A stretch of 64,000 nucleotides of DNA from Theropithecus gelada (Eukaryota > Chordata > Mammalia > Primates > Cercopithecidae), in NCBI RefSeq assembly GCF_003255815.1, contig NC_037668.1, positions 87,837,783 through 87,901,782 on the forward strand. The letters are read 5' to 3'. Shown here piece by piece: positions 45,590 to 55,583 of this stretch (positions within the stretch are counted from its first letter, which is position 1; every line of letters begins with the position of its first letter). A program made the translations under genes and the position numbers. The notes under the pieces were generated by a model. The model saw only the letters and a program-made list of their open reading frames with translations, was not told the DNA's origin and ran no database searches.

Positions 45590-45720
45590 TTCATAACAGC
45601 AGTCTTGGTGACCTGCATTCAGAGATTTTGATTCAGCAGACCTTGAGCTGGTTCCTGAACCTTTATTTTTGAGGACCCTCCCCGTGATTCTGATGATTGC
45701 CAGGTTTAGTAAAAATTTCT
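45590..45720 (-). repeat. MER20-like hAT fragment
   Basis: TTTTGATTCAGCAGACCTTG followed by CCGTGATTCTGATGATTGCC fits an internal piece of a MER20-type element. Confidence 0.4.
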
Positions 45721-46502
45721 TCTTGCACCTATGTTCAACGATACCATATCTTTGTATATTTGTTCAGTCTACAAATTTCTGAAATAGAAGATAGAGCTAA
45801 GGAAATAATCTTAGGAAGGAAAAGCAATTTTTGACTAGCTATTACTTATGGAATGCCTACTATAAGAAAGACAGATCTAGTACCTTCCCTTCTTTTTTGA
45901 GCCACTGAAACTCTGTAAGAAAGAGCTAGTCATACTCTTCTGTGCTGAAACATCTAGTGAATATTAGAAATATATGAGTGTCATCTCTTAAATGTGACTG
46001 TGATGGGTTTGGAAGAGAAGAAAGAGATCTTAGCCACGATCTGAGAAGCCCAAGCTTAGAAGAGTATCAAATACAAACAGGAGTAAGTGAAAACCTTACA
46101 ATTTATGATTCTGTATTAATCCTACTCCTTTAATTCACAACAAATTGACTAATAAACCTCCCCCACTCTCCCTAAAATTACTACATGTGGTAGATTACAA
46201 GCCCGATGAGAAAAGGCAGTAATGTTCCATTAATATTTATAAATGTCTCAATGCTCTTATTTCCCATCTATTTGGAAAATTGGCCCAAGTAATTAAGGAG
46301 TATGGGGAATTATAAAGATGAAAAATACTAGGAAAACAGTGCACATGGAAGTTATCAACACGATTTTAACTCTACTGTTGCATCTTAATGACTTTGTTTT
46401 CCATGGATGGCATTTTTTTAAGTTTAAATTTCTGGGTGAAAAAAAACAATAAAACTTCATTATCATCCAAGCAACATAGGTATTTTTCAAATATGGACTT
46501 AC
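45721..46502. other. C1orf87: Intron 2 next to exon 2, unassigned
   Basis: No repeat is named. It ends at the strong exon 2 donor. Confidence 0.5.
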
Positions 46503-46635
46503 ATCTTTGGCTTCTCCACGAGGTATCGAAAGTATTTACTTCCAATGATTTTCACCATGATCTCAGGCATTGCATCTGATCCACCGGGAGTCTTCCAGGC
46601 TGAAGACATGATTCTTTTCAAAATCCCTTCAAATC
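46503..46635 (-). CDS. C1orf87: C1orf87 exon 2, first coding exon (coding part 46609-46503)
   Basis: The start codon is at 46609-46607 with A at -3, a good Kozak position, and codes for MSSAWKTPGG onward. It gives 35 codons plus AT, which joins C of exon 3 to make the Ile codon of residue 36. The acceptor is a pyrimidine-rich run ending CTAAG, with the exon beginning at 46635. The donor is GTAAGT at 46502-46497, a strong site. Residues 1-35 include the basic-hydrophobic stretch IMVKIIGSKYFRYLVEKPK. Relative to my memory of the human protein there are several substitutions here, in keeping with a non-human primate. Acceptor position is less certain than the donor because a second AG lies a few bases inside. 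Confidence 0.88.
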
Positions 46636-46734
46636 CTTAGAGGTGAAAATAAGTAAATTGTTCTTCTTGATTTTCCATTAGGGAACTCCATCATCCTTGT
46701 CAATAACAACGAGCAATAATAATAGCAGGACAAA

Positions 46735-46910
46735 GTGTTTCACCTATATTACCTCACTTAACACTCCTAACAAAGGCATGAGAAAGATATTTTTAATTAC
46801 TATCACTTTTGTTTTACAGTTGAGGAAACAGGCAAAATGTAGCTATATGGCTTACTCACATCACATCACATCACCAGTAATTAGCGGACTTGGGAATCTC
46901 ACCTAAGAGG
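46735..46910 (-). repeat. MIR in intron 1
   Basis: TTACCTCACTTAACACTCCT and TTTTACAGTTGAGGAAACAG fit reverse-complement MIR. Confidence 0.7.
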
Positions 46911-47344
46911 TCTACAAGGCAGATCTACTGAGTTATCAGGTGACTCTACCTTCCTGTACTACAAGACATAGGATGGGATTCCAGTGAGGTCAGAGCGGAA
47001 ACTAGGGCATTAGTGGGACATATGAAGAATCAATATTCAGTTCTGATGTTTAGTTTCTCCATTTATAAGATCAGGATAATTCCGGGTCTGTTCTACGACT
47101 TGGGGGTGAATCCAAGGAGATAATGCATCTGAAGGGAGACTGAACACAAGAGAGACAGACTTTTGTTGTGATCACTGATCTCTTTCTACAACAATCCAAT
47201 GAATCTGAAATTGAGCTCCTGCACAAGATAAGCACTGGCTGTTTAAACAGAGTGATGTCAAGGGAAAAATCAGAAGTTCAGTAAATCTGGTCACAGCTGA
47301 ACACTCCCTTTAAGAACCACCCGGAGACTGAAAGCCCTTTAGAA

Positions 47345-47485
47345 ATTATTCTACTCCAAAGGCTCCCTCACAGATTGGAAAACTAAGGCCCAGAGAGGGT
47401 GTGTTATTTGACAAGGGTCACAGAGAGAATGAAGGACAGGATTGTTTCCAGTACTTGGGTCTGATGGCTAGACCAGGGTTCTTCC
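47345..47485 (-). repeat. MIR-like in intron 1
   Basis: GGAAAACTAAGGCCCAGAGA and GACAAGGGTCACAGAGAGA fit reverse-complement MIR. Confidence 0.6.
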
Positions 47486-47670
47486 CAAAAGTCCAATACT
47501 AAAGACCTGCTGTGCGACGGCAGCCCCTCATTCTGGGGACCTGCAACCTCTTTGCACCTGTCTGGAATCTTCCAGACTCGGAATTCGTGATCCTCAAGTC
47601 CCCTCCCTGCCCAGCAGCTGCGTGTCGGTCCTGAGGTCTTTCCCTGGAGAGAACAGAGAGGGGTGCTTAC

Positions 47671-47760
47671 CGCTAGGGCAGCGTTCCCACCCTGGCGGCT
47701 CAGAGTTGAGCGGTCCGTGCTTCTCCCCAGGAAGTTGACACTCTCAGACCCTGGAGACAG
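47671..47760 (-). other. C1orf87: C1orf87 exon 1, 5' untranslated (5' end estimated)
   Basis: Read on the minus strand, the sequence CCCTAGCG is followed by GTAAGC, a near-consensus donor with GT at 47670-47669. It sits inside the CpG-rich promoter, 1,035 bases upstream of the acceptor of the first coding exon. No start codon is needed here because the recognised protein begins in the next exon. The donor is clear. The transcription start is only bracketed by the CCAAT and GC boxes between about 47790 and 47875, so the 5' limit given is a guess. Confidence 0.6.
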
Positions 47761-47888
47761 GACCGGGCGTGAGGACTGAGCTCAGGAATCCAGCCAATCA
47801 CAGGGCCCGCGTCGCGGGCGGCGCCTCTTCCGCCCTGGTCGCTAAGGACGCAGAAGGCTGTTTCTGGGCGGGGACCAGGTTTTTCTCC

Positions 47889-47902
47889 ACTGCCGCGGCA
47901 AT
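47889..47902. promoter_or_regulatory. Candidate RFX X-box in the C1orf87 promoter
   Basis: The sequence ACTGCCGCGGCAAT is a near-palindrome that matches ten of fourteen positions of the RFX X-box consensus GTTGCCATGGCAAC, including both inner half-sites GCC and GGC. RFX factors drive many genes of motile cilia, and C1orf87 is reported in ciliated tissues, so the position in its promoter is suggestive. The match was made by eye. A GC-rich island produces such palindromes by chance more often than other DNA does. Confidence 0.4.
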
Positions 47903-48084
47903 GGACCCAGGCTATGGCTGCCGGTGGGTGAAGAGTCTAGGTGTTTTTGATCTGTGCCTTCTCTCTTCTTCAGCGATATGCGGGCATCCTTCTCGCCCAT
48001 CTGGCTGACCTGTGTGGTCACTCTTTTCCCGCCCTTCCTCTGAGGCTTCATTTACCTTTGTGAGTTTGCACACAGTTGAGATTC

Positions 48085-48234
48085 GAACACAGTAGGTTCA
48101 AATCCAGACGTCTCCACTGTATGGCTTGAGTAAATCTCTTCTTTTCCCTGAGATTGTTTCCTCATCTATAAAACGGGGCAAAATAATAACAGGGTCCTAA
48201 CTGGGAGTTGGTGACTAAATTAAATGAAATCGTC
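48085..48234 (+). repeat. MIR 5' part, cut by an Alu
   Basis: AGGTTCAAATCCAGACGTCT and CTCATCTATAAAACGGGG follow MIR. The Alu at 48235 begins directly after. Confidence 0.7.
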
Positions 48235-48531
48235 GGCCGGGCGCAGTGGTTCACGCCTGTAATCCCAGCACTTTGTTAGTCCTAGGTGGGCAGATCAGGA
48301 GGACAGGAGATTGAGACCATCCTGGATAACATGGTGAAACCCCGTCTCTACTAAAAATACAAAAAATTAGCGGGGCGTGGTGGTGCGCACCTGTAGTCCC
48401 AGCTACTCCGGAGGCTGAGGCAGGAGAATTGCTTGAACCTGGGAGATGGACCTTGCAGTGAGCCAAAATCCTACTACTGCACTCCAGCCTGGGGGACAGA
48501 GGGAGACTCAGTATCAAACAAACAAACAAAA
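48235..48531 (+). mobile_element. AluS
   Basis: GGCCGGGCGCAGTGGTTCAC to a (CAAA)n tail. Full length, about 300 bases upstream of the CpG island. Confidence 0.9.
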
Positions 48532-48539
48532 CCAGAATA

Positions 48540-48760
48540 TTATACATTGATAATAATAACGTTGTGTACTATCTCTATGCCAGATCCCTTATGTGAGCTG
48601 GATAACTCTCACCTCACAAGTTAATAGTTATAAATAAAATAGTTTTACTTTATTTTAAAGAGAAAAGAAACAAATTGGGGTATTGATAAATTACTCCAAA
48701 TCCTGCAAAAGCAAGTACAGAGCTAAGATTAGAATATAGATCTGCATATCCTACATTTCC
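48540..48760 (-). repeat. MIR
   Basis: GTACTATCTCTATGCCAGAT and TTAATAGTTATAAATAAAAT followed by a GAGCTAAGATTAGAATATAG end fit reverse-complement MIR. Confidence 0.5.
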
Positions 48761-49069
48761 AGTAAGTTGTTATTATGCTAAAATAAACTTCAGATGATAG
48801 GCAAAGACACTTTAGATTGACTCCCAAATAGTATTGTTATTTGCATCAACGTAGGCAGCAGCAGCTCTAGCATCCATACCTCTGCCTCCTAACCTCTAGC
48901 TGTACTGTGCTTTACAGATAAATGTATCACCCACTGGCATATGCAGGCAGAGATGGACAGCACACTCAGCTCCCCTCTAGGGGTTCACTCTCTAGTGGGT
49001 GAGACACATAACCACATTCTACGATATAGAAAGTGCTAAGGGAGCAGAGAAGCAGGAACAGCTCCCTTC
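48761..49069. other. Upstream flank, unassigned
   Basis: No named element. There is a weak L2-like resemblance around 48950-49050. Confidence 0.4.
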
Positions 49070-49415
49070 TGACTCCTCCCTCCCAGCCTTCACATTGCTT
49101 CCAGATCAGTCTTCCCAAGGCCCAACTCTGACAAGTCCCCTCCTCTACCAAACGTCTGAAAGATCTCATCAGCCATAGCGGGTGTCTGTGGTTTCAAGAC
49201 CTTCCACTAACTGACTTCAAGCTAGATCGATAGCTTGATCTCCCACTACTTCTCCTAGGCCTGTTACGCTGCATCCAACCCAGTTTACTCACTGGCCTGA
49301 ATCTCCCTTTCATATCTCTGTCTCGGTGCCTTTGTTCACTTTGTTTCCTCTGCCTATAATGCCCCTCCATTTCTCATTGTGTCAGCCTGCCTATCCATTC
49401 TTTAAGTTGGATCTC
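49070..49415 (+). repeat. L2
   Basis: GTGCCTTTGTTCACTTTGTT and CCTCTGCCTATAATGCCCCT are L2 phrases. A MIR follows immediately. Confidence 0.6.
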
Positions 49416-49419
49416 AAAT

Positions 49420-49640
49420 GGTATGTGAACTTGGGAATCAGACACCTTGAGTTCAAATCCTTGCCCTGCTAGTTCAGTGCAATCTTGGGCAAATCACTTA
49501 ACATCTTTGTGCTTTAGTTTCCTCTTCCATACAATGAGGATGACTTTTTGTGAATTTTAAGTGAGTTATACAAGAAAGGAACTTAGAACAATGCCTGACA
49601 CATAATGAACAATATAAATGTTTGCTGTTATTTTGCAAGA
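49420..49640 (+). repeat. MIR, near full length
   Basis: GAGTTCAAATCCTTGCCCTG, GGGCAAATCACTTAACATCT and GAACAATGCCTGACACATAA appear in MIR order. Confidence 0.85.
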
Positions 49641-49772
49641 AGCCAAACTGGATTCCACAGCTGAAAGTAGCTTCTTAATCTTATATATAACCTGTGGCTT
49701 CTCTCTTAGGAAATATGTCTGTCTTTGTCTGAGAGTGTGGTATTTATTTGCTTTGGTTGTCCGGGCTTCTCC

Positions 49773-50240
49773 TGCTATGCTGTAGAGGGCTGAATAATGC
49801 CCCTCCTTCAAGATGTCCACCTTTAAATCCCCAGAACCTGTGAATATTATCTTCCATGGCAAAAAGAACTTTACAGATGTGATTAAGTGAAGGAACTCGA
49901 GAGGGGAAGATTATCTAATTTTTTCAGATGAGCCCTAAATGTAACCACAAGTGTCTTTATAGGAGGGAGGTGAGAGAGATTTGATGACAGAAGAGGAGGT
50001 AAATGTGACAATGGAGGCAAGAGGGTACAGGGATTTGAGGAAGGGATCATGAGCCAATGAATGCAGATGGTCTCTGGAAGCTAGAAAAGGCAAGGAAACT
50101 GATTCTACTCAAGACCCCCAGAAGGAATCTATTCTGCTGACCCCTTGACTTTAGCCCAGTGAGACTGATTTTGGACATCTAACCTTCAAAAATGTAAGAC
50201 AATACATTTGTGTGTGGTAATTTATTATATTATCCATGGG
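49773..50240 (+). mobile_element. MLT1-type MaLR LTR (older subfamily)
   Basis: GAGGGCTGAATAATGCCCCT, CCCTAAATGTAACCACAAGT and GTCTTTATAGGAGGGAGGTG identify an older MLT1 LTR. Confidence 0.75.
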
Positions 50241-50593
50241 AAAATTTAATGTCATGCTATTGAAGGACTCTTCTTTTCTTTTTCTTCTCTGTGTTTGTTA
50301 AATATCCAGAACAGTATCTAGATTATAGTGTGCTCTACAAAATTTTTTGAGCAAATGAATGAAGGAGAAGATAACCAAAATTGAATATTAAAATGTCTTT
50401 CTAAAAAATACTCTAATGAAAATGGTTTTCATGGGGGTTTTGTCCACCTAAAACGCTTCCCTATTCTTTCTTTCTGTGAATTGAATGCTTTCTTTGGGAA
50501 TATCTTTTCCTGTTTCAAGGAGTCCTTGTGGGCATTTTCAGTCAAAGTGTTGCTTGATTATACTCTATGGCTTAAAAAGGCCAAAGTTCTTAT

Positions 50594-51033
50594 CAATGAC
50601 CCTTGAACAACACAGAGGTTAGGGGTGATGACTCCTCGTGCAGTTGAAAATTTGTGTGTAACTTTTGACTCCCCCAAAACTTAACTACTTATAGCTTGCT
50701 GTTGACTGGAAGTCTTACTGATAACATCATAAATTAACACATATTGTGTATATTTTATATATATATATATATTATATAATGTATTCTTATAATAAAGTAA
50801 GCTAGAGAAAAGAAAATCTTATTAAGAAAATCATAAGGAAGAGAAAATGTATCTACTAAGTGAAAATGATCATCATAAAAGTCTTTATCCTCAATATCTT
50901 CACATGAAGTACGCTGAAGAGAAGGAGGAAGAGGAGGGATTGATCTTGCTGTCTTGGAGGTGGCAGAGCTGGGAGAAAATCTGCCTATAAGTGGACCTGC
51001 ACAGTTCAAACCTGTGTTGTTCAAGGATCATTT
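50594..51033. mobile_element. Tigger-group DNA transposon, non-autonomous
   Basis: The left end AATGACCCTTGAACAACACA and right end TGTGTTGTTCAAGGATCATT are near-perfect inverted repeats. The interior contains a TATATA run and a GAAGAGAAGGAGGAAGAGG purine block. This is a common Tigger2/3-type derivative, subfamily uncertain. Confidence 0.85.
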
Positions 51034-51039
51034 GTATAC

Positions 51040-51305
51040 ACATATAGGAGGAAAAAAGTTTATATCTGTTAAGATTACTAGACTACAATTTTTCAGAGAG
51101 AAGGAAGTCAGCCAACAGAGAAAAGCAGAGCCAAAAATGGAGCCAGCACGGGGAAGGAGAGGAAAGCAAAGAGCCTGGATCCAGCTATGCCTGAAATTAG
51201 AGATTCCAGAACTCTCAAACACACGAGTAATAAACGTCCCTTTTGTTTACAATATTTTGAGATGACTGTCATTAATCTTTACCCAAGGAGACCTGACTAA
51301 CAGAG
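51040..51305 (+). repeat. Ancient LTR-like repeat, unassigned
   Basis: The end ACCCAAGGAGACCTGACTAA and the CACGAGTAATAAACGTCCCT block resemble an old LTR terminus. The family is not known to me. Confidence 0.4.
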
Positions 51306-51589
51306 AGACTCTTAAACTTCAGGTTATTAAATTTTATCTATGGAATACAGTTAATTGATTGGATGGCATTTTGAATTTTCCTATAAATTCTTTGATAAAG
51401 CTTGAAGGAGCAAATTGGTTTTGACCAAATTAGTTATTCTACTAAAGACTATCCTTTGACTTCATCTTGACTCTGTAGGTTTTACAAATGCCAACTTGAA
51501 ACACAGTGGCATTGGGGAGAGGCTTTCTATTGTGCAGCTCTTCTACCAGTTTGATGGTATTCAGGTGAAATCTGATCTATTTTTCGGAC

Positions 51590-51740
51590 CTGAGGGAACC
51601 TCTGCTGAGTGACCTTGAACAAGTAATTTAACTCTTTTATCTGTAAGGTGGAGAAAATAATAATTACCCTCTAAGATTATCAGGATTAGACATAATGTAC
51701 CTGGAGGCCCCTGACATGCAACAGGCTTATAATAAATTAT
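51590..51740 (+). repeat. MIR, tail-to-tail with the next
   Basis: GTGACCTTGAACAAGTAATT and ATTACCCTCTAAGATTATCA follow MIR. Confidence 0.7.
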
Positions 51741-51754
51741 ATTCTTGTTTATAA

Positions 51755-52010
51755 CAATAGCAGCTAACATTTAGTGAACATTTAGTATGTGCCAGACACT
51801 GAGTTAAGAGCTTTTCATTCAACATCCCATTTCCTCTTCATAACAACCTTATGAAAAAAGACTTAATATTCTCATATCAGAGATGAGGAACCTGAGGCTT
51901 AGAGAAGAAAAAGAACTTGCTGAAGGGAATGTAGCTAGGAAAAGTCAGAAGCATAATAAAAAATCCAGGTGTGCCTGACTCTGTAAGTAGCCTCTACAGC
52001 CCCTGCTCCA
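51755..52010 (-). repeat. MIR, near full length
   Basis: TAGTATGTGCCAGACACTGA and AGATGAGGAACCTGAGGCTT fit reverse-complement MIR. Confidence 0.85.
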
Positions 52011-52904
52011 TACTTCCTCTGTGGATGTTAGTTAGCCATTGTTCCTATCAATATGTATTAATGATAATATTTTTATTGCTGCTGTTTTAAGGCTCTACAT
52101 TCCTTACAGAATGCAGATTCTGTGACAGAATTGCTAAGGAGTGGTCTTTTCTTATCTGCTATTGTCTACTTTACACTCTGCTTTATGAAATGACACAACC
52201 ACGAAACATCTCTCCAGTGGTTTATATTAAACAAGGCAAAACAAAAAGCTGTGCAATAAATGTCTCCACAAGATTAAATACTGTGGTTAAAACTGCCTTC
52301 CTTGAATTCAACAGCTTTAGATTACGAGTCACCAGAGAAAGATTCCACAGAAACATCTCCATCCGAGTCAGCGCTCTCTCCTTTCTTCCCAAAGAAAGAA
52401 AAATAGCTGCAATAAGGGACCAAAGAATGCCCCCTCCTAAAACTTCAGGATTTTACATTTACCATCAAACAGAGTAAGGAAGAGGAAAAAAATGGTCTCC
52501 AGTGTTTTGTTTTTGCCCTTATAAGTCAAAGTAGAATGAGTTTATAAACAGGAAGCAATAAAGAACTGCTGTTTTGAACAGTCTAATCATAGATCTATAA
52601 AAATGAGGCATTTTGCAGTGAAGTCTCTTGTCCAAATAGAGGAGAGGCAAATACTGATGTTAAACTGAGCTGTATTACAAAGATATGGGGGTGTTACATT
52701 TGCTTTTTCTCCAAGAGACATACAGGACCCAAGTCATTAGTCTTTATGACTAATGAGGGACTTCAGGTAAAAAGACAAGCAAAGGCAGGCTGACTTTAAA
52801 TAGAAAGCAGATATGGTCAAGTTTCTTTTCTCCTTAAAATGCTCTCTTGGCTCTGGAAAAATAAAACTGTATAGCTTACTGATTAGATGGGCCAAATTTG
52901 GGCC
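52011..52904. other. Repeat-free stretch in the upstream flank
   Basis: Nearly 900 bases contain no element I recognise. This is unusual for this window and leaves room for conserved non-coding sequence. A 95-codon frame at 52190-52477 has no recognisable features. Confidence 0.4.
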
Positions 52905-53335
52905 CTGTAATAGTTTTCTAGGGCTGTTATAAAGAAGTACCACAAAGTGAGTGGATTGAAGAGCAGAAATGCATTGTCTCATAGTTATTGGAAGCTAGGA
53001 GTCTGAGGTCGAGGTATTGGCAGGGTTGGTTCCTTCATTTGGTGGTGAAGGAGGATCTATTCCATGTTTCTCTCCTAGCTTCTCGGGGTTTGCAGGAAGT
53101 CTGTGATGTTTCTTGGCTTGTAGATCTCCATCTTCATGTTCACATGGTGTTCTCCCTGTGTGTGTGTCTGTGTCCAAATTTCCCCTTGTGTATAAGGACA
53201 CAAGTGATATTGGGCTAATTACCTCTGCAACCACCCTACTTACATATAAGGTCACATTGTGAGATCTGATGGTCAGAGCTAGGATGCCAACAAATAAAGT
53301 GGGAGGAGGGGGACACCATTCAACCCTTAACAGGG
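52905..53335 (-). mobile_element. MLT1-type MaLR LTR
   Basis: TGTAATAGTTTTCTAGGGCT begins the reverse complement. TCACATGGTGTTCTCCCTGT and TATAAGGACACAAGTGATAT follow in order. Confidence 0.85.
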
Positions 53336-53339
53336 TTCA

Positions 53340-53510
53340 AAACCTGGTTTCCATTTAATATGATGTTATTTCAGGCAACTACTTTGCCTTTCTGTGACTT
53401 TATTTCTTCATGAATAATACCAATATGTACCACAATGTGAGGTTAAATGAGTTAACGTGTTTAGGATAGAGTTTGGTACTGCAAGAGTTTATTGCTATTA
53501 GTGTTCTTTC
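53340..53510 (+). repeat. MIR
   Basis: GTGACTTTATTTCTTCATGA and GAGGTTAAATGAGTTAACGT follow MIR. Confidence 0.55.
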
Positions 53511-53735
53511 TTTATACATATTTTATGGGGTAAAGGTAATATTTTAATACTTGTGTACAATGTATAATGATTGAATCAGGGTAATTATCATATCCATTGG
53601 CTCAAATATTTATTTCTTTGTGTTGAAAACATCTCAAAACTTCTCTTCTAGCTGTTTGAAAATACATATCAATTATTAACCTTAGTCACCCTATAGTGCT
53701 GAAGAACACTAGAGTTCACGTTCTTTATTATGGCC
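53511..53735 (-). repeat. L1M 3' untranslated region fragment
   Basis: ATAATGATTGAATCAGGGTA and TTTATTTCTTTGTGTTGAAA, then AACCTTAGTCACCCTATAGT, are typical of an L1M 3' end in reverse complement. Confidence 0.7.
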
Positions 53736-54234
53736 TCTTTGGTCTGGCTTTGCTCACCTCCCCAAACTCATGTCCCATGTTCTCTCCCAACCTAATGAAC
53801 TTCAGCTGCAGTTAACTGGTGTTCCGCAACCTTCCCTGGAGTTTTATCCCCACATGCCTCTGCTGAGCGTTTTTGTTGTTGTTCTGCATGAAAGGTCTTT
53901 TGTGTGACTCGGTTTCTGACTTTTAAGATCATGTCCATGTTACTGACCCTGCAAAGGCATTTATCCTCAATGCCCCCAGTCAGGTGGTTCACTCTTTTCA
54001 GTACAGCAGCAGTTTTATTGAATCTACTATTTTGATAATAATTATGACTTTAGAATCTTTCTCACCTGCTCAATTGTTGATGATAAATAAATACTATGTC
54101 TTACTCGCCACATAGCCCATTCTGAACACAGTGATAGTACATAGTATGTGATCACAAATGTATATTACATACATGAGAGAAAATAAACATGAGAGATGAC
54201 TTTTAATAGTATAATGTGATTTTGATAAGCATAT
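53736..54234. other. Upstream flank, unassigned
   Basis: No repeat is named here. Confidence 0.4.
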
Positions 54235-55030
54235 TATCATAGCAGCTATTATTTATTTAAGGTTTACTATGTGCTAGTCGTTGGATGAGGCACTTTTTAT
54301 GTGGCACTTCATTTAATTTCAGTAATGATCTTATAAGGGATGTAGGGTATTATTATCTCTGTTCTACTGATGAGGAATCTGATCTCAGAGTGTTGGATTG
54401 TCGAGGACCTTGGTTGTACATAGCTGAAATTCCACCGCAGCCGACTGTAGCAAAAAGGGAATTTCTTATGAAACTAAGTACAGAAATGAATCCAGGCCTC
54501 TGGAACAGTCAGGGACTATGGCAGGTAATTTTTTAGGACTCTTGTCTCTACTACTCTGTGTATCAGCTTCATTTATTCTTCTCTGTAGCACACATTAATG
54601 TTTTCTCATCCCCCAGGTCACATGCTGGGGGATAAAACATGCTCATAAATAATCACCAGATAGAAAGTCACTAATCATAATTCACAAGTCTCATTTCTAC
54701 CCAAGGAGCTGGCAAAATCTGGAATTTCTTAGTTCCATTTGCTAGAGGAGCAATTATGGTCGGCCCAGCTTGGTCAGGAAATATCTGAACCAATGAACTG
54801 CTGTATTGGGGGATGCAACTGGTGGGTGGTATAATCATGTACAAAATTGTTAGTAGGAGCTATTGGAAGAGTTAGTACCCAGACAGTTATAAGGTGCAGG
54901 AACCCAATAGAGGTTAACCTGATAGGAGGTTGAATAACTTGCCCAAGAGCTTACCACAAATAAATGGTAGTACAATGATTCAAATTCACATTTGCTGGAC
55001 TCTAAAGCATCTCCTTGGAGCATTATGTTT
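54235..55030 (-). repeat. MIR split by a 525-base insertion
   Basis: The piece 54235-54395 (TTTACTATGTGCTAGTCGTT, CTGTTCTACTGATGAGGAAT) and the piece 54920-55030 (GGTTGAATAACTTGCCCAAG) are consecutive in reverse-complement MIR. The 525 bases between them must be an insertion. Confidence 0.6.
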
Positions 55031-55221
55031 TAAAATTCTATAGTGTAATAATAGTGGCCTGGAAAATGTGGTTGTAATAAAGTTCAAGAGAATGACCACA
55101 GAGCAGAAGTTCTAAACCACATAAAGACCATCTGGCCTCCTCTGCTATTAGCTTACCCTGCTCTAGATTGTTAAGAACTTTACCTGCCTTTAAGTTTTAA
55201 CATCTGTGAATAGAACTACAG

Positions 55222-55583
55222 TGCTATATACTGAATGTGTTACCTAAAATTTGTATGTTGAAACCCTAATCCCCAAGGTGATGGTATTAGGAGATGGGAC
55301 CTTTGGGAGGAGGTTAGTTCATGAGGGCAGGGCCCTCATGAATGGGTTTAGAGTCCTTGTAAAAGACACTTCAGAGTGCTCCCTTGCCTGTTCCACCATG
55401 GGAAAATACAGCAAGAAGAAGACTGTCTTTGAACCAGGAAACAGACTTTCTTCAGACACTGGATCTGCTGCACTTTGATCTTGGACTTCTCAGTCTCCAG
55501 AACCATGAGAAATAAATTTCTGTTGTTTATAACTCACCCAGTATATGGTATATTTACTATAGTAGTCTGAACAGATTAAGACA
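55222..55583 (+). mobile_element. MST-type MaLR solo LTR
   Basis: It starts TGCTATATACTGAATGTG and ends TGAACAGATTAAGACA. GTGATGGTATTAGGAGATGG and AGAAATAAATTTCTGTTGTT lie inside. Full length. Confidence 0.92.

Larger units (their letters stand above)
1..47760 (-). other. C1orf87: C1orf87 gene, 5' part (exons 1-7 of a longer gene)
   Basis: This is the transcription unit that organises the window. Six coding exons on the minus strand join in phase into 343 codons with no stop, and every junction has a GT donor and AG acceptor. The translation matches what I recall of human C1orf87, a protein of unknown biochemical function also described as a carcinoma-related EF-hand protein and expressed in ciliated tissues. 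Segments I recognise include SSAWKTP, NNQKSENNQK, RKLRDWSLEQMV, LLEKLQKELKILDP and NYEKLLWFLN. The 3' exons, coding for roughly 200 residues, are absent and should lie before base 1. The right boundary is an estimate because the transcription start is not determined. The gene name is secure by protein similarity. Function beyond degenerate EF-hands is not visible in the sequence. Confidence 0.9.
47510..47930. promoter_or_regulatory. C1orf87: CpG-island promoter of C1orf87, probably bidirectional
   Basis: This is the only CpG-dense stretch in the window. I count 22 CpG dinucleotides between 47618 and 47925, whereas most of the flanking sequence has almost none. It contains a CCAAT box (AGCCAATCA, CCAAT at 47794-47798), GC boxes (GGGCGGGG at 47866-47873 and CCGCCC at 47830-47835), and a CGCGTCGCGGGCGGCGCC cluster near 47807-47825. 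No TATA box is visible. The first-exon donor of C1orf87 lies inside it on the minus strand. A plus-strand start codon with a donor-like CCG|GTGGGT lies at 47901-47925. Such islands usually initiate in both directions, but plus-strand transcription is inferred. Confidence 0.8.

Noticed and set aside
47837..47850. Second X-box candidate near GGTCGCTAAGGACG
   Set aside because: The half-sites match the RFX consensus too poorly to claim.
48251..48547. Frames with the Alu peptide pattern (SPRLECSG), here and at many other sites
   Set aside because: They are translations of Alu elements, with no evidence of exonisation.
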